From positions 310,001 through 374,000 of the forward strand of contig NZ_JAPWGL010000002.1 in NCBI RefSeq assembly GCF_027213645.1: a DNA stretch of 64,000 nt, read 5' to 3'. The notes under the pieces are model-generated. The model was not told the DNA's origin. It searched no databases and worked only from the letters and a program-made list of their open reading frames with translations. Source of the stretch: Pedobacter rhodius (GTDB lineage: Bacteria; Bacteroidota; Bacteroidia; Sphingobacteriales; Sphingobacteriaceae). Shown here piece after piece: positions 9,288 through 17,034 of this stretch. The position numbers were made by a program, and so were the translations under genes. Within the stretch, counting starts at the first letter, position 1. The number at the start of each line of letters is the position of its first letter.

Positions 9288-9776
9288 CTAATCATGGCGC
9301 CGAAATCCTGCTTCTTGTACATTGCAGTTACTGTTAATGCCAGTCGTTTTGTTCCTAGTTGTTTCGGTTTTAGCTTCATTTATCCACCTGATAAAATAGT
9401 TTTGATGCGATTTTGGTTGTTTTAAAAAAGTCTCCATCAAATGCGCTTCATCAGCTAAACACAATTCTAAATCTTCCGGCATTTCAATTTTAAAGTTTTT
9501 ATCTTCTTCCAGATAAAGTTCTACGGATGCACCTTCTTCTTTTCTAAGTTTTTTACGCAAGTCTCCTTTTAATGCCAGGATAAAATCGCCCTCACCCATT
9601 GGAATAGTGGCCAAACCGGCTATTTCTACCGAATCAATTTTCCCTTTTATGCGGAAACTTCTCCTGCAATCCGCTTTAATCTGGTTTGCCAAACCAGCAG
9701 GAAGGAAAACGTAATGCCAACCGGTCTTCTCTCCCATTGAATCGAACCGTTCTATTTCTGCCTTAAAGTGAATCAT
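9288..9776 (-). CDS. YdeI/OmpD-associated family protein (DUF1905), C-terminus frameshifted
   Basis: The open frame encodes 162 residues: an N-terminal DUF1905 barrel (about 1-90, with VFLPAGLANQIK and the GKIDSVEI region) and the start of a bacteriocin-protection/YdeI domain (AHLMETFLKQPKSHQNYFIRWI). From about residue 140 the product becomes unlike the family. Removing one A from the four-base run at 9347-9350 brings back a family-like tail (KRLALTVTAMYKKQDFGAM) that reads to a stop at 9266-9268, only two bases beyond the convergent GT2 stop. This is therefore either a real frameshift with an altered C-terminus or a sequencing error. The family is linked to envelope or bacteriocin tolerance in some bacteria; its role here is unknown. 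Confidence 0.8.
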   Translation of the reverse strand: MIHFKAEIERFDSMGEKTGWHYVFLPAGLANQIKADCRRSFRIKGKIDSVEIAGLATIPMGEGDFILALKGDLRKKLRKEEGASVELYLEEDKNFKIEMPEDLELCLADEAHLMETFLKQPKSHQNYFIRWINEAKTETTRNKTTGINSNCNVQEAGFRRHD

Positions 9777-9996
9777 ATTAAATCAGCTAAATTATAATGA
9801 ATACTTCTTCCTCCACCAGATGCAATCAATACGTCTATCATTTCCAATTATACAAATTATTCGGCTCATGGTCTAACTGTTATTGGATTTACATCTGATT
9901 AAGCAAACTTCAAAATCTGGGATATTATTATTTTTTTTTATGGAGACACGCTATAAAAGCATTTTAAACTTTTATGCCATTCTACTGTTAATTAAC

Positions 9997-10004
9997 AAAA
10001 GGAG
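9997..10004 (+). promoter_or_regulatory. Strong Shine-Dalgarno sequence of the small hydrophilic protein
   Basis: AAAAGGAG lies 9 bases before the ATG at 10014. Most genes here lack such a sequence, as is usual in Bacteroidota, so it supports translation of the short ORF and sets its start. Confidence 0.65.
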
Positions 10005-10013
10005 CATATAGAT

Positions 10014-10196
10014 ATGGAAAATACCAATAAAGATAAGTCTGAACAAAAACCGAAATCGTCGGGTACATCAAAAGAAAAAGCAAGTTTTGACCAGAATGGA
10101 AAAGGTGCTTCAGAAAAATTTGGTGAGGCGGGAACAACGCCTAATGAATCGGGTAAGGAAGGTGTAGGCACTATCAATAAACAGAAAAAGCAATAA
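10014..10196 (+). CDS. Small hydrophilic Lys/Gly/Ser-rich protein
   Basis: This 60-residue protein is almost entirely polar (Lys, Glu, Ser, Gly, Asn, Gln, Thr), with no hydrophobic segment and no Cys or Trp, so it is probably disordered. It is preceded by a good Shine-Dalgarno sequence and followed directly by a perfect terminator hairpin, which argues that it is a real single-gene unit. The composition recalls small stress-induced or hydrophilin-like proteins, but I recognise no family. It converges on the NarL-type regulator gene across the shared terminator. Confidence 0.65.
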   Translation: MENTNKDKSEQKPKSSGTSKEKASFDQNGKGASEKFGEAGTTPNESGKEGVGTINKQKKQ

Positions 10197-10197
10197 A

Positions 10198-10223
10198 AAA
10201 GCGCTTGCTTCCGCAAGCGCTTT
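10198..10223. terminator. Bidirectional terminator, 11-bp perfect stem
   Basis: The arms aaagcgcttgc and gcaagcgcttt pair perfectly around the loop ttcc. It lies 2 bases after the small protein's stop and 18 bases from the end of the convergent response regulator gene, with A/T tracts on both sides. Confidence 0.85.
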
Positions 10224-10241
10224 CACAAAAAAATTAATATA

Positions 10242-10889
10242 TTATTTTTCGTAAATACTCATTTTCTCGGCCAATTCGATAATGCTTTTAATTTTAAGTT
10301 TTTGAAACAACCTTAATTTATAGGTACTCACAGTACCCATTTGTAAGTTTAACTGATTTGAAATTTCAAGCACACCAATACCTTTAGTTAATAGTTCGGC
10401 AACTTCCAGTTCTCGTCCTGATAATTTAGTGAATGGATTATCGGCATCATTTCCCAGGATGCTATTAAACATATTTTCTTTAACATTTCTGCTGGAATAC
10501 CGGCTTCCGGCTAAAATTGTTGTTATTGCCGTAATGATTTCGGATTCTTCAGCATTTTTTGTTAAATAACCCGAAGCGCCTGCCTTTAAATAAGGTACCG
10601 CATAAATGTTTTCATTTAAAGAAGAAAATACAAGTATTTTCGCGTTAGACTGTACAAGTTTTAACTGGTCAATTACCTTTAAGTTATTACCTCCAGGTAG
10701 ATTTACATCTATAATAATCAAACTTGGGAATTTTTCTGTCTCTACCAAAGCCTTTTCCATCGTAGAAGCATCTAAAATTTGAACCCCGGCCCAGTAATCA
10801 GAAATTAGGCTTTTTAGCCCTCGACGAATAATCTCATGGTCATCTGCGATAAGCACAGAAAAAGTACTCACAGTATTTTTTGTTTTCAT
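10242..10889 (-). CDS. NarL/FixJ-type response regulator
   Basis: This 215-residue protein has a CheY-like receiver domain (residues 10-130) with the acidic pocket IADDH and phospho-acceptor Asp61 in LIIIDVNLPGG. A LuxR-type helix-turn-helix (about 148-205) shows LSGRELEVAELLTKGIG followed by ISNQLNLQMGTVSTYKLRL. It should bind DNA as a dimer when phosphorylated. No histidine kinase is adjacent, so its sensor is elsewhere. The receiver plus LuxR length is standard. The gene has a long A+T-rich upstream region and ends at the shared bidirectional terminator. Confidence 0.92.
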   Translation of the reverse strand: MKTKNTVSTFSVLIADDHEIIRRGLKSLISDYWAGVQILDASTMEKALVETEKFPSLIIIDVNLPGGNNLKVIDQLKLVQSNAKILVFSSLNENIYAVPYLKAGASGYLTKNAEESEIITAITTILAGSRYSSRNVKENMFNSILGNDADNPFTKLSGRELEVAELLTKGIGVLEISNQLNLQMGTVSTYKLRLFQKLKIKSIIELAEKMSIYEK

Positions 10890-11376
10890 TTGTTTTGAAA
10901 TTGTGGTATAAATGTGTGTTGATTGATTCTATAGCGATAAGGTAGATGTTCGACTTTTAATTATAGACTTTTTAGTTTTTTCCATTTGTATTTGTAAATG
11001 TACAAATTTTATTAATTATGTTTAAAACGATTTTTAATTTTAACTATTGATACAGGTTAATTTTTTAAAAAGTAATTGACATTTATCATCAAAATAATGA
11101 TTAAAAGAAAAAATTGGATGTGTTACAATATTTACGAGCATATTAACAGAAATTTATTTGGAAACCAAAAGCCTGTTTAAGTTTAGCTAAATAATTGTTT
11201 ATGCCTCTTTTTTCAGCAGCTTTTATGGTTTCAGTGATCTTCGAACTTGCTTTGAAGATCGGCTACAACATCGTTAAATATTTCGGGATAGGCTGGGTAT
11301 TTATGTAACATTTGTCTTGTTTCGCTCAAAAAATAAGCGATAAATGTTCACGATATAAACCCGGACAGGCGCTGTG
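10890..11376. other. 487-base intergenic region, possible gene remnant
   Basis: The part next to the response regulator start is very A+T-rich and presumably holds its promoter, though I found no convincing TAnnTTTG box. On the minus strand, roughly 11150-11310, short open stretches in two frames (one encoding MLHKYPAYPEIFNDVVADLQ, the next frame TIKAAEKRGINNYLAKLKQA) look like pieces of one broken gene. I cannot assign a family. No RNA gene was recognised. Confidence 0.4.
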
Positions 11377-11991
11377 TTAAATTTTGGTTCTGATTCTGCT
11401 TAACGTTTCCAGTCTGATGGCCAAAAAAGACGCAATATATTTTAAGGAAACCCTGTTTATTAAATCCGGAAAAGACTGCAAAAATCTTTTATATCGTTTT
11501 TCCGCTGAAGAAATTCGGCATAAATAAGCTCGTTCTTCTGCAGAACGATAGTAAAGTTCCATCATTTTACGCCCGACAATGTTAGCTTCCGGAAAATTCT
11601 CATATAAATACTCCGATAAAACATGTGGGATCGATATCAACTCCACATCTTCAAGGGCTTGCAGGTATTCATCAGAATCTCCCTCCAGCCATAAATTGCG
11701 AATGGTCCCTATTATTTCTCCTTCTTTGCAAATCCATGTGGTAATTTCAGTTTTACCATCTTTGATATACCCCCTGACAACCCCCTTTACAATTAAAAAA
11801 AGAAATTTGTTTCTGTCCACAGGTGAAATTATGAACTTATTCTTTTTAAAACTTACCGGAAAAGTGTGCTGATTGATGCGCTTTTCTATCTCCTCGTTAA
11901 GCGGATGAAATCGCTTAAACAATGCAATTAAAGGTGAAGAATTATTATATTTCTTCCACCTATCCTCATCAGATAAATTGACTGCAATCAT
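11377..11991 (-). CDS. Crp/Fnr-family transcriptional regulator
   Basis: This 204-residue protein has an N-terminal cyclic-nucleotide-binding-like beta barrel (about 30-125, with FLFLIVKGVVRGYI and TTWICKEGEIIG) and a helical C-terminal region ending SLKYIASFLAIRLETLSRIR. This matches the short Bacteroidota Crp/Fnr group in which the recognition helix is close to the C-terminus. There is no Cys cluster for an Fe-S sensor, so an Fnr-like oxygen role is unlikely. A perfect 11-bp inverted repeat lies 19-47 bases before the start codon, which suggests autoregulation. The gene appears monocistronic. Confidence 0.87.
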   Translation of the reverse strand: MIAVNLSDEDRWKKYNNSSPLIALFKRFHPLNEEIEKRINQHTFPVSFKKNKFIISPVDRNKFLFLIVKGVVRGYIKDGKTEITTWICKEGEIIGTIRNLWLEGDSDEYLQALEDVELISIPHVLSEYLYENFPEANIVGRKMMELYYRSAEERAYLCRISSAEKRYKRFLQSFPDLINRVSLKYIASFLAIRLETLSRIRTKI

Positions 11992-12009
11992 ATTCTTAGT
12001 TAGGGACTG

Positions 12010-12038
12010 CGTAAATTATTATATTCAAATAATTTACG
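12010..12038. promoter_or_regulatory. Perfect 11-bp inverted repeat, candidate operator
   Basis: cgtaaattatt and aataatttacg are exact reverse complements separated by 7 bases, lying 19-47 bases before the Crp/Fnr ATG. There is no T run, so a terminator is unlikely. A dimeric regulator, possibly the Crp/Fnr protein itself, is the natural ligand (inference). Confidence 0.6.
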
Positions 12039-12105
12039 ATGTAAGTATAGCAAGATTAGCGCTAAAAATGAAGTTTAATGTCAGTTTTTTTATCAATCAA
12101 TACTG

Positions 12106-12957
12106 TTACATTACTTTCTCTACCCCTAAGCCAAAAAGTGCAAAATCGTACTTAACCGGATCTGAATCATCAAATTTCCGAAGGCTTTGCGTTAATTCCA
12201 ATGCTGTAAACCAATCTGTTTGCTTCCTGGTAATTAAATTCAATAAACGCCCTACTCTATCTACATGGACATCACAGGGACAAATTAAGTCTGGCGCTTT
12301 TAAGGTATTCCAAATTCCAAAATCTACCCCCATATTATCTTTACGAACCATCCAGCGTAAAAACATATTTAATCGTTTGCAGGTAGATTTTTGTTTTGGA
12401 GCGGAAATATGTTTTTTTGTTCGATGAGGGAAGTCTTCTATCGAGAAGAAATAGCTTCTAAAATGGTTTAAAGATTGTTCGATTGTAAAATTTAGTTGAG
12501 CAGAAAGATAAACATCACCGGAAAGTGACACCTTTGCGTTATCGAAAGATAACGCTGTAAAACCGGAAAGAAATATATTTTCATCAGGAACAAAAGCTTG
12601 TTCCAGGCTATTATAATGTGTATAATGAAATTTAAAGAAAGCAATAAAATACAGTAAATCCGTATCGTTAAATGTACGATGCTTGAAATTTAATAACCGT
12701 TTCAGCTCATCATCGCTGTGGTTTAATACAAAATCATAAGGCGCATTATCCATCCGGCTTAATAACTCCTTGCATTTATTGATAATTGTTTTTCGTTGCC
12801 CCCAGGCCAAAACCGCAGCAAAAAAACCTGCTATTTCAATATCTTGCTTCTTTGTGAAAAGATGTGGAATACAAATTGGATCGTTCTCAATAAAATCGGG
12901 CCGGTTATACTGCTCAACTTTGGCATCGAGAAAGTTTTTGAGATCTAGGAAATCCAT
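12106..12957 (-). CDS. TIGR02757 family protein (DUF2400)
   Basis: This 283-residue protein matches a conserved single-domain family of unknown function common in Bacteroidota. Visible signatures are the early YNRPDFIENDPICIPHLFTK segment, IAGFFAAVLAWGQRKTIINK, and the C-terminal region MFLRWMVRKDN with CPCDVHVDRVGRLL. The His/Arg/Asp-rich arrangement resembles helix-hairpin-helix DNA glycosylase-like proteins, but that is a guess. No signal peptide or membrane helix. The length is typical. It precedes the Crp/Fnr gene on the same strand with a gap of about 115 bases containing the palindrome. Confidence 0.85.
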   Translation of the reverse strand: MDFLDLKNFLDAKVEQYNRPDFIENDPICIPHLFTKKQDIEIAGFFAAVLAWGQRKTIINKCKELLSRMDNAPYDFVLNHSDDELKRLLNFKHRTFNDTDLLYFIAFFKFHYTHYNSLEQAFVPDENIFLSGFTALSFDNAKVSLSGDVYLSAQLNFTIEQSLNHFRSYFFSIEDFPHRTKKHISAPKQKSTCKRLNMFLRWMVRKDNMGVDFGIWNTLKAPDLICPCDVHVDRVGRLLNLITRKQTDWFTALELTQSLRKFDDSDPVKYDFALFGLGVEKVM

Positions 12958-13029
12958 TTGTATTTTAAAAAATAATCCGATAGCGAATAGCCGAAACCAT
13001 TAAACTACCGGATTAAAGAAATTAATATT

Positions 13030-14169
13030 TTATTTTAAGGCGTTTTCCAAATCTTCGAGTAAATCATCAATATCTTCAACACCAACACTCAAACGTAAAA
13101 GATTATCGGTTACCCCAACTTTTTCACGTTCTTCTTTTGGAATTGAACCATGTGTCATCGTAGCCGGATGATTGATTAAGGATTCTACGCCGCCTAAAGA
13201 TTCTGCTAAAGTAAAAACTTTAAAGTTAGATGAGATTCTAAAGGTTTCTTCTAAATCGGCTCCTTTCAATGTGATTGAAATCATTCCGCCAAAGCCCCGC
13301 ATTTGTTTTTTAGCAACATCGTGATTAGGGTGATCTTCAAAACCAGGCCAGTAAATTTTGTCTACCTTTGGATGTTTTTTAAGGTAATGTGCAATTTTCT
13401 CCCCATTCTCACAATGCGCTTTCATTCGCAAATGCAAAGTTTTTATACCCCTTAAAACTAAAAACGCATCTTGGGGACCAGGCGTTGCACCACATGCATT
13501 GTAAATAAACCAAAGGTCTTTATATAAAACTTCGTTATTAGTAACCAAAGCGCCCATAACCACATCAGAGTGACCGCCAATATATTTAGTCACCGAATGC
13601 ATTACAATATCTGCGCCCAAATCAATCGGATTCTGCAGGTAAGGAGAGGCAAATGTATTATCAACCGTTAAAATCAGGTTTTTATCTTTGGTAATTTTAG
13701 CCACACCTTCAATATCAATAACCTGCATGGTTGGATTTGTTGGTGTTTCGATCCAAACCAGTTTGGTTTTATCGTTGATGTAAGGCAGCATATTTTCAGG
13801 CTTAGATAAATCTAAGAAATGAAACTTAATACCGTATTTCGTAAATATTTTGGTAAAAATCCGGTAAGAACCACCATATAAATCGTTACCTGTAATCACT
13901 TCATCACCAGGCTGCAATAACTTTAAAACAGCATCGGTAGCGCCCATTCCGCTTGAAAAAGCCAAACCATATTTTGCATTTTCCAATGCGGCAAGGCAAT
14001 CCTCCAAAGCTTTACGCGTAGGGTTTGTTCCCCTGGAATACTCGTAACCTTTGTTATCCCCCGGCGACTTTTGCCAGTACGTAGACGTTTGATATATGGG
14101 TGTCATTACGGCACCTGTAGTTGGATCAGGCTCCTGACCAGCGTGTATAGCTTTTGTTGCGAATTTCAT
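13030..14169 (-). CDS. Cystathionine gamma-synthase/lyase-type PLP enzyme (first copy)
   Basis: This 379-residue cytoplasmic enzyme belongs to the Cys/Met metabolism PLP family. It has YEYSRGTNPTR near the N-terminus, the phosphate-binding region AFSSGMGATDA, VDNTFASPYLQNP with the PLP-ring Asp, and the Schiff-base Lys195 in MHSVTKYIGGHSD. The C-terminal SLGGVESLINHPATMTH is typical of cystathionine gamma-synthase and gamma-lyase rather than homocysteine synthases. The exact reaction cannot be separated by sequence alone. A second paralogue lies at 35.9 kb with Lys at the same position. No Met-pathway genes are adjacent; proS is upstream on the same strand. Confidence 0.92.
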   Translation of the reverse strand: MKFATKAIHAGQEPDPTTGAVMTPIYQTSTYWQKSPGDNKGYEYSRGTNPTRKALEDCLAALENAKYGLAFSSGMGATDAVLKLLQPGDEVITGNDLYGGSYRIFTKIFTKYGIKFHFLDLSKPENMLPYINDKTKLVWIETPTNPTMQVIDIEGVAKITKDKNLILTVDNTFASPYLQNPIDLGADIVMHSVTKYIGGHSDVVMGALVTNNEVLYKDLWFIYNACGATPGPQDAFLVLRGIKTLHLRMKAHCENGEKIAHYLKKHPKVDKIYWPGFEDHPNHDVAKKQMRGFGGMISITLKGADLEETFRISSNFKVFTLAESLGGVESLINHPATMTHGSIPKEEREKVGVTDNLLRLSVGVEDIDDLLEDLENALK

Positions 14170-14195
14170 TTTAGTCGTATCGAGATTTTAGTATT

Positions 14196-14256
14196 AAGTA
14201 TTGAGATGTGAGTATCAAGTATCAAGTATCAAGATTTTAGTATCAAGTATCAAGAT
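14196..14256. repeat. Tandem short-word repeat (AGTATCA / AGTATCAAG)
   Basis: The gap between proS and the trans-sulfuration gene contains runs of AGTATCAAGTATCAAG, separated by GATTTTAGT and GATGTG words. It resembles other doubled-word elements found between genes in this window. No coding potential is seen. Confidence 0.6.
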
Positions 14257-14372
14257 GTGCGTATAATAAGATAAGGTTTTGAATATCCATCTTACATCGC
14301 CCGTTTTCCATCCTCCATTTTAACTTATCTATTTTACCTTATTCGTTCTTACATCTTCCTTTTACATTCAAA

Positions 14373-15845
14373 TTAATATGCTCTTGCAAATAATACGCGT
14401 TGAGTTGATGGTTTACCTGAATACATACAAATGCCATCTTCTAATTTATTATCTAAAGGAATGCAGCGGATTGTAGCTTTCGTTTCTTCTTTAATTTTTT
14501 GCTCGGTTTCTGATGTTCCATCCCAGTGTGCGGAAATGAAACCTGCCTTTTCATCGAGTAAAGTCTTAAATTCATCATAGCTATTAGCTTCCGTAATATG
14601 CGCATCACGGTAGGCTAAAGCCTTGTTAAACATACTGGTCTGAATATCTTCCAATAATTTTGCGATGTAAATATCCAACCCTTCCTGAGGTACAGTTTGT
14701 TTTACTTTAGTATCTCTACGGGCTACTTCGACAGTTTTGTTTTCCAAATCGCGGCCACCAATCGCCACGCGAACCGGTACACCTTTCATCTCATAATCTG
14801 CAAATTTAAAACCAGGTCTTTGTGTGTCCCAGTCATCATATTTAACAGAAATGCCCAACCCTTTTAAACGCATCGTTAATTCATTAACATAAGCAGTGAT
14901 TTTAGCCAAATCCTCATCTCCTTTATAAATCGGAACGATTACAACCTGAACCGGCGCCAGTTTTGGTGGAATAATTAATCCGGAATCATCACTATGTGCC
15001 ATAATCAGGGCTCCCATTAAACGTGTCGATACGCCCCATGATGTTGCCCAAACATGATCCAGCTTTCCGTCTTTACCTGTAAATTTCACATCAAAAGCTT
15101 TTGCGAAATTCTGGCCCAAAAAGTGAGAAGTACCTGCCTGCAGGGCTTTTCCATCCTGCATTAAAGCTTCAATACAATAGGTATCCAATGCACCTGCAAA
15201 ACGCTCATTCGGCGACTTTCGTCCTCTGATTACCGGTACGGCTAACCAATTTTCAGCAAAATCTGCGTAAATATGCAGCATACGTTCTGTTTCTTCGATG
15301 GCTTCCTGCGCAGTTGCATGCGCCGTATGTCCTTCCTGCCATAAAAACTCAGCAGTACGCAGGAATAAACGGGTACGCATTTCCCAACGGACTACATTGG
15401 CCCACTGATTAATCAAAATCGGTAAATCCCGGTAAGATTGAATCCAGCCTTTATAAGTATTCCAGATGATGGTTTCTGATGTTGGACGAACGATTAACTC
15501 TTCCTCCAATTTTGCGGTTTCATCAACGACGATATTCCCGTTACCATCATTTTTTAAACGATAGTGTGTCACAACTGCACATTCCGTTGCAAAGCCCTCA
15601 ACGTGAGAAGCTTCCTTAGAAAAAAATGACTTAGGAATGAACAATGGAAAATAAGCATTTTGATGACCTGTATCTTTAAACATTTTATCTAATATAGCCT
15701 GCATTTTCTCCCATATCGCATAGCCATTCGGCTTGATAACCATACAACCACGTACGGCTGAATGCTCCGCTAAATCAGCTTTTAATACGATATCATTGTA
15801 CCATTGGGAATAATCTGCTGCTCTGCTTGTAATTTCTTTGCTCAT
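14373..15845 (-). CDS. proS: Prolyl-tRNA synthetase, short archaeal/eukaryote-like type
   Basis: This 490-residue class II aminoacyl-tRNA synthetase charges tRNA-Pro with proline in the cytoplasm. The size fits the archaeal/eukaryote-like ProRS without the bacterial editing insertion. Visible features include the class II motif 2 region with [20 protein letters not shown], the Pro-pocket [16 protein letters not shown], the motif 3 region ([18 protein letters not shown]), an anticodon-binding domain from about residue 290 ([14 protein letters not shown]), and a C-terminal tail ending in Tyr as in this type. Bacteroidota commonly carry this form. It is preceded by a gap of about 185 bases to a divergent lipoprotein gene. 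Confidence 0.96.
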   Translation of the reverse strand: MSKEITSRAADYSQWYNDIVLKADLAEHSAVRGCMVIKPNGYAIWEKMQAILDKMFKDTGHQNAYFPLFIPKSFFSKEASHVEGFATECAVVTHYRLKNDGNGNIVVDETAKLEEELIVRPTSETIIWNTYKGWIQSYRDLPILINQWANVVRWEMRTRLFLRTAEFLWQEGHTAHATAQEAIEETERMLHIYADFAENWLAVPVIRGRKSPNERFAGALDTYCIEALMQDGKALQAGTSHFLGQNFAKAFDVKFTGKDGKLDHVWATSWGVSTRLMGALIMAHSDDSGLIIPPKLAPVQVVIVPIYKGDEDLAKITAYVNELTMRLKGLGISVKYDDWDTQRPGFKFADYEMKGVPVRVAIGGRDLENKTVEVARRDTKVKQTVPQEGLDIYIAKLLEDIQTSMFNKALAYRDAHITEANSYDEFKTLLDEKAGFISAHWDGTSETEQKIKEETKATIRCIPLDNKLEDGICMYSGKPSTQRVLFARAY

Positions 15846-16032
15846 GTTATGTATTTGGAACGTAAATTGTGTGTTAAATAATGTGAAATTATGGGCACAA
15901 ATTTATAAATTTATGCCTACAAAACGATTATCAGCGCAAGTGATTAATTTTAAATGATAAATGGTTGATTATCGGCTTTTTTTAAAAATGTTTTTTATTA
16001 CTTTTTGACACACACAACTAAATATAAACACA

Positions 16033-17007
16033 ATGAAACCAATTAAATTTTTACCCATTGTCATGCTAGCAGCCGCAGGATTGGTTGCTTCATGCTCCAC
16101 ATCAAAATTGGCTCAAAGCAGTTCTGGTGATGATGTTTACAACACGGTTGCTAAAGCCAGGGCCGTAGAATATGTTGCCCCCGCTCCTCAGCAGCAACAA
16201 GCACAGAACAACCAGGAATATGACGAATACTACGGAACAAGTAATCCGTATTATGATATGGATTATTCTTCCCGTATAAATCGTTTTTATAATGGAAGCA
16301 CTTTCAGAGGCTATTATGACCCATATTATGATAATTATTACTATGGAAACAGTTATGGATATAACAACTATTTAGGTTATGGACTAAACTGGAGTAACGG
16401 TTATGGCTTAGGTGTAGGGTTTGGCTATGGTTACGGCAGTATCTGGAACAATCCTTTCTATTATGGAAATATGGGTTGGGGAATGAACAACTGGGGATGG
16501 AATAACTGGGGTTGGAATTCCTGGGGACCATACTCTTATTACGATCGCTTTGGCTGGGGTGGTGGATTTTATGGTGGCGGATATGGCTTTGGCGGCGGCT
16601 ACTATGGTGGTGGTATTGGTGGTGTTTATACCAACCGAAATTACAGGGCAAGACCAAACCGAGATGGCGATAACCGGGGTTCGTATGGCGCAATAGGTTC
16701 CAGAACAGCTCCTGTTAGTGGTAATTATGGCCGCCCGTCTGTTTCTACAAACAATGCGGGCCGGCCTGAAAGGTATAACGGTTCTCCTGCGTATGGACAA
16801 GCCGGAAATGTAAGTTCAAGACCATCTCGTGACGATAATTATAGACCTCAAACACAACAGGCACAACCACAAAGTTACAGCAGACCAGAAAGAAGCAGTT
16901 ATTCTCCTCCTCCACAATCATCTGGCAGCAGTGGCAGTAGCAGTTCAAGTGGAAGTAGCGGTGGCGGCGGTGGTGGCGGCAGACCAACAAGAGGCGGAGG
17001 AAGATAA
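16033..17007 (+). CDS. Gly/Tyr/Asn-rich low-complexity lipoprotein
   Basis: This 324-residue protein has a lipoprotein signal with lipobox LVASC (Cys21), so it is probably lipid-anchored at the cell surface or outer membrane. After a short acidic/Gln-rich linker, residues about 65-205 are made almost only of Tyr, Gly, Asn, Trp and Phe (YYDNYYYGNSYGYNN; repeats of NNWGWN; GGGFYGGGYG). A basic/Ser/Pro segment follows, and the end is a Ser-Gly tract. No folded domain is visible. Such composition suggests an adhesive, matrix-forming or phase-separating surface protein (inference). The OmpP1-like porin starts 27 bases downstream, so the two are probably co-transcribed. Confidence 0.85.
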   Translation: MKPIKFLPIVMLAAAGLVASCSTSKLAQSSSGDDVYNTVAKARAVEYVAPAPQQQQAQNNQEYDEYYGTSNPYYDMDYSSRINRFYNGSTFRGYYDPYYDNYYYGNSYGYNNYLGYGLNWSNGYGLGVGFGYGYGSIWNNPFYYGNMGWGMNNWGWNNWGWNSWGPYSYYDRFGWGGGFYGGGYGFGGGYYGGGIGGVYTNRNYRARPNRDGDNRGSYGAIGSRTAPVSGNYGRPSVSTNNAGRPERYNGSPAYGQAGNVSSRPSRDDNYRPQTQQAQPQSYSRPERSSYSPPPQSSGSSGSSSSSGSSGGGGGGGRPTRGGGR

Positions 17008-17034
17008 TTACAGCACATACACACATTCTATAAA

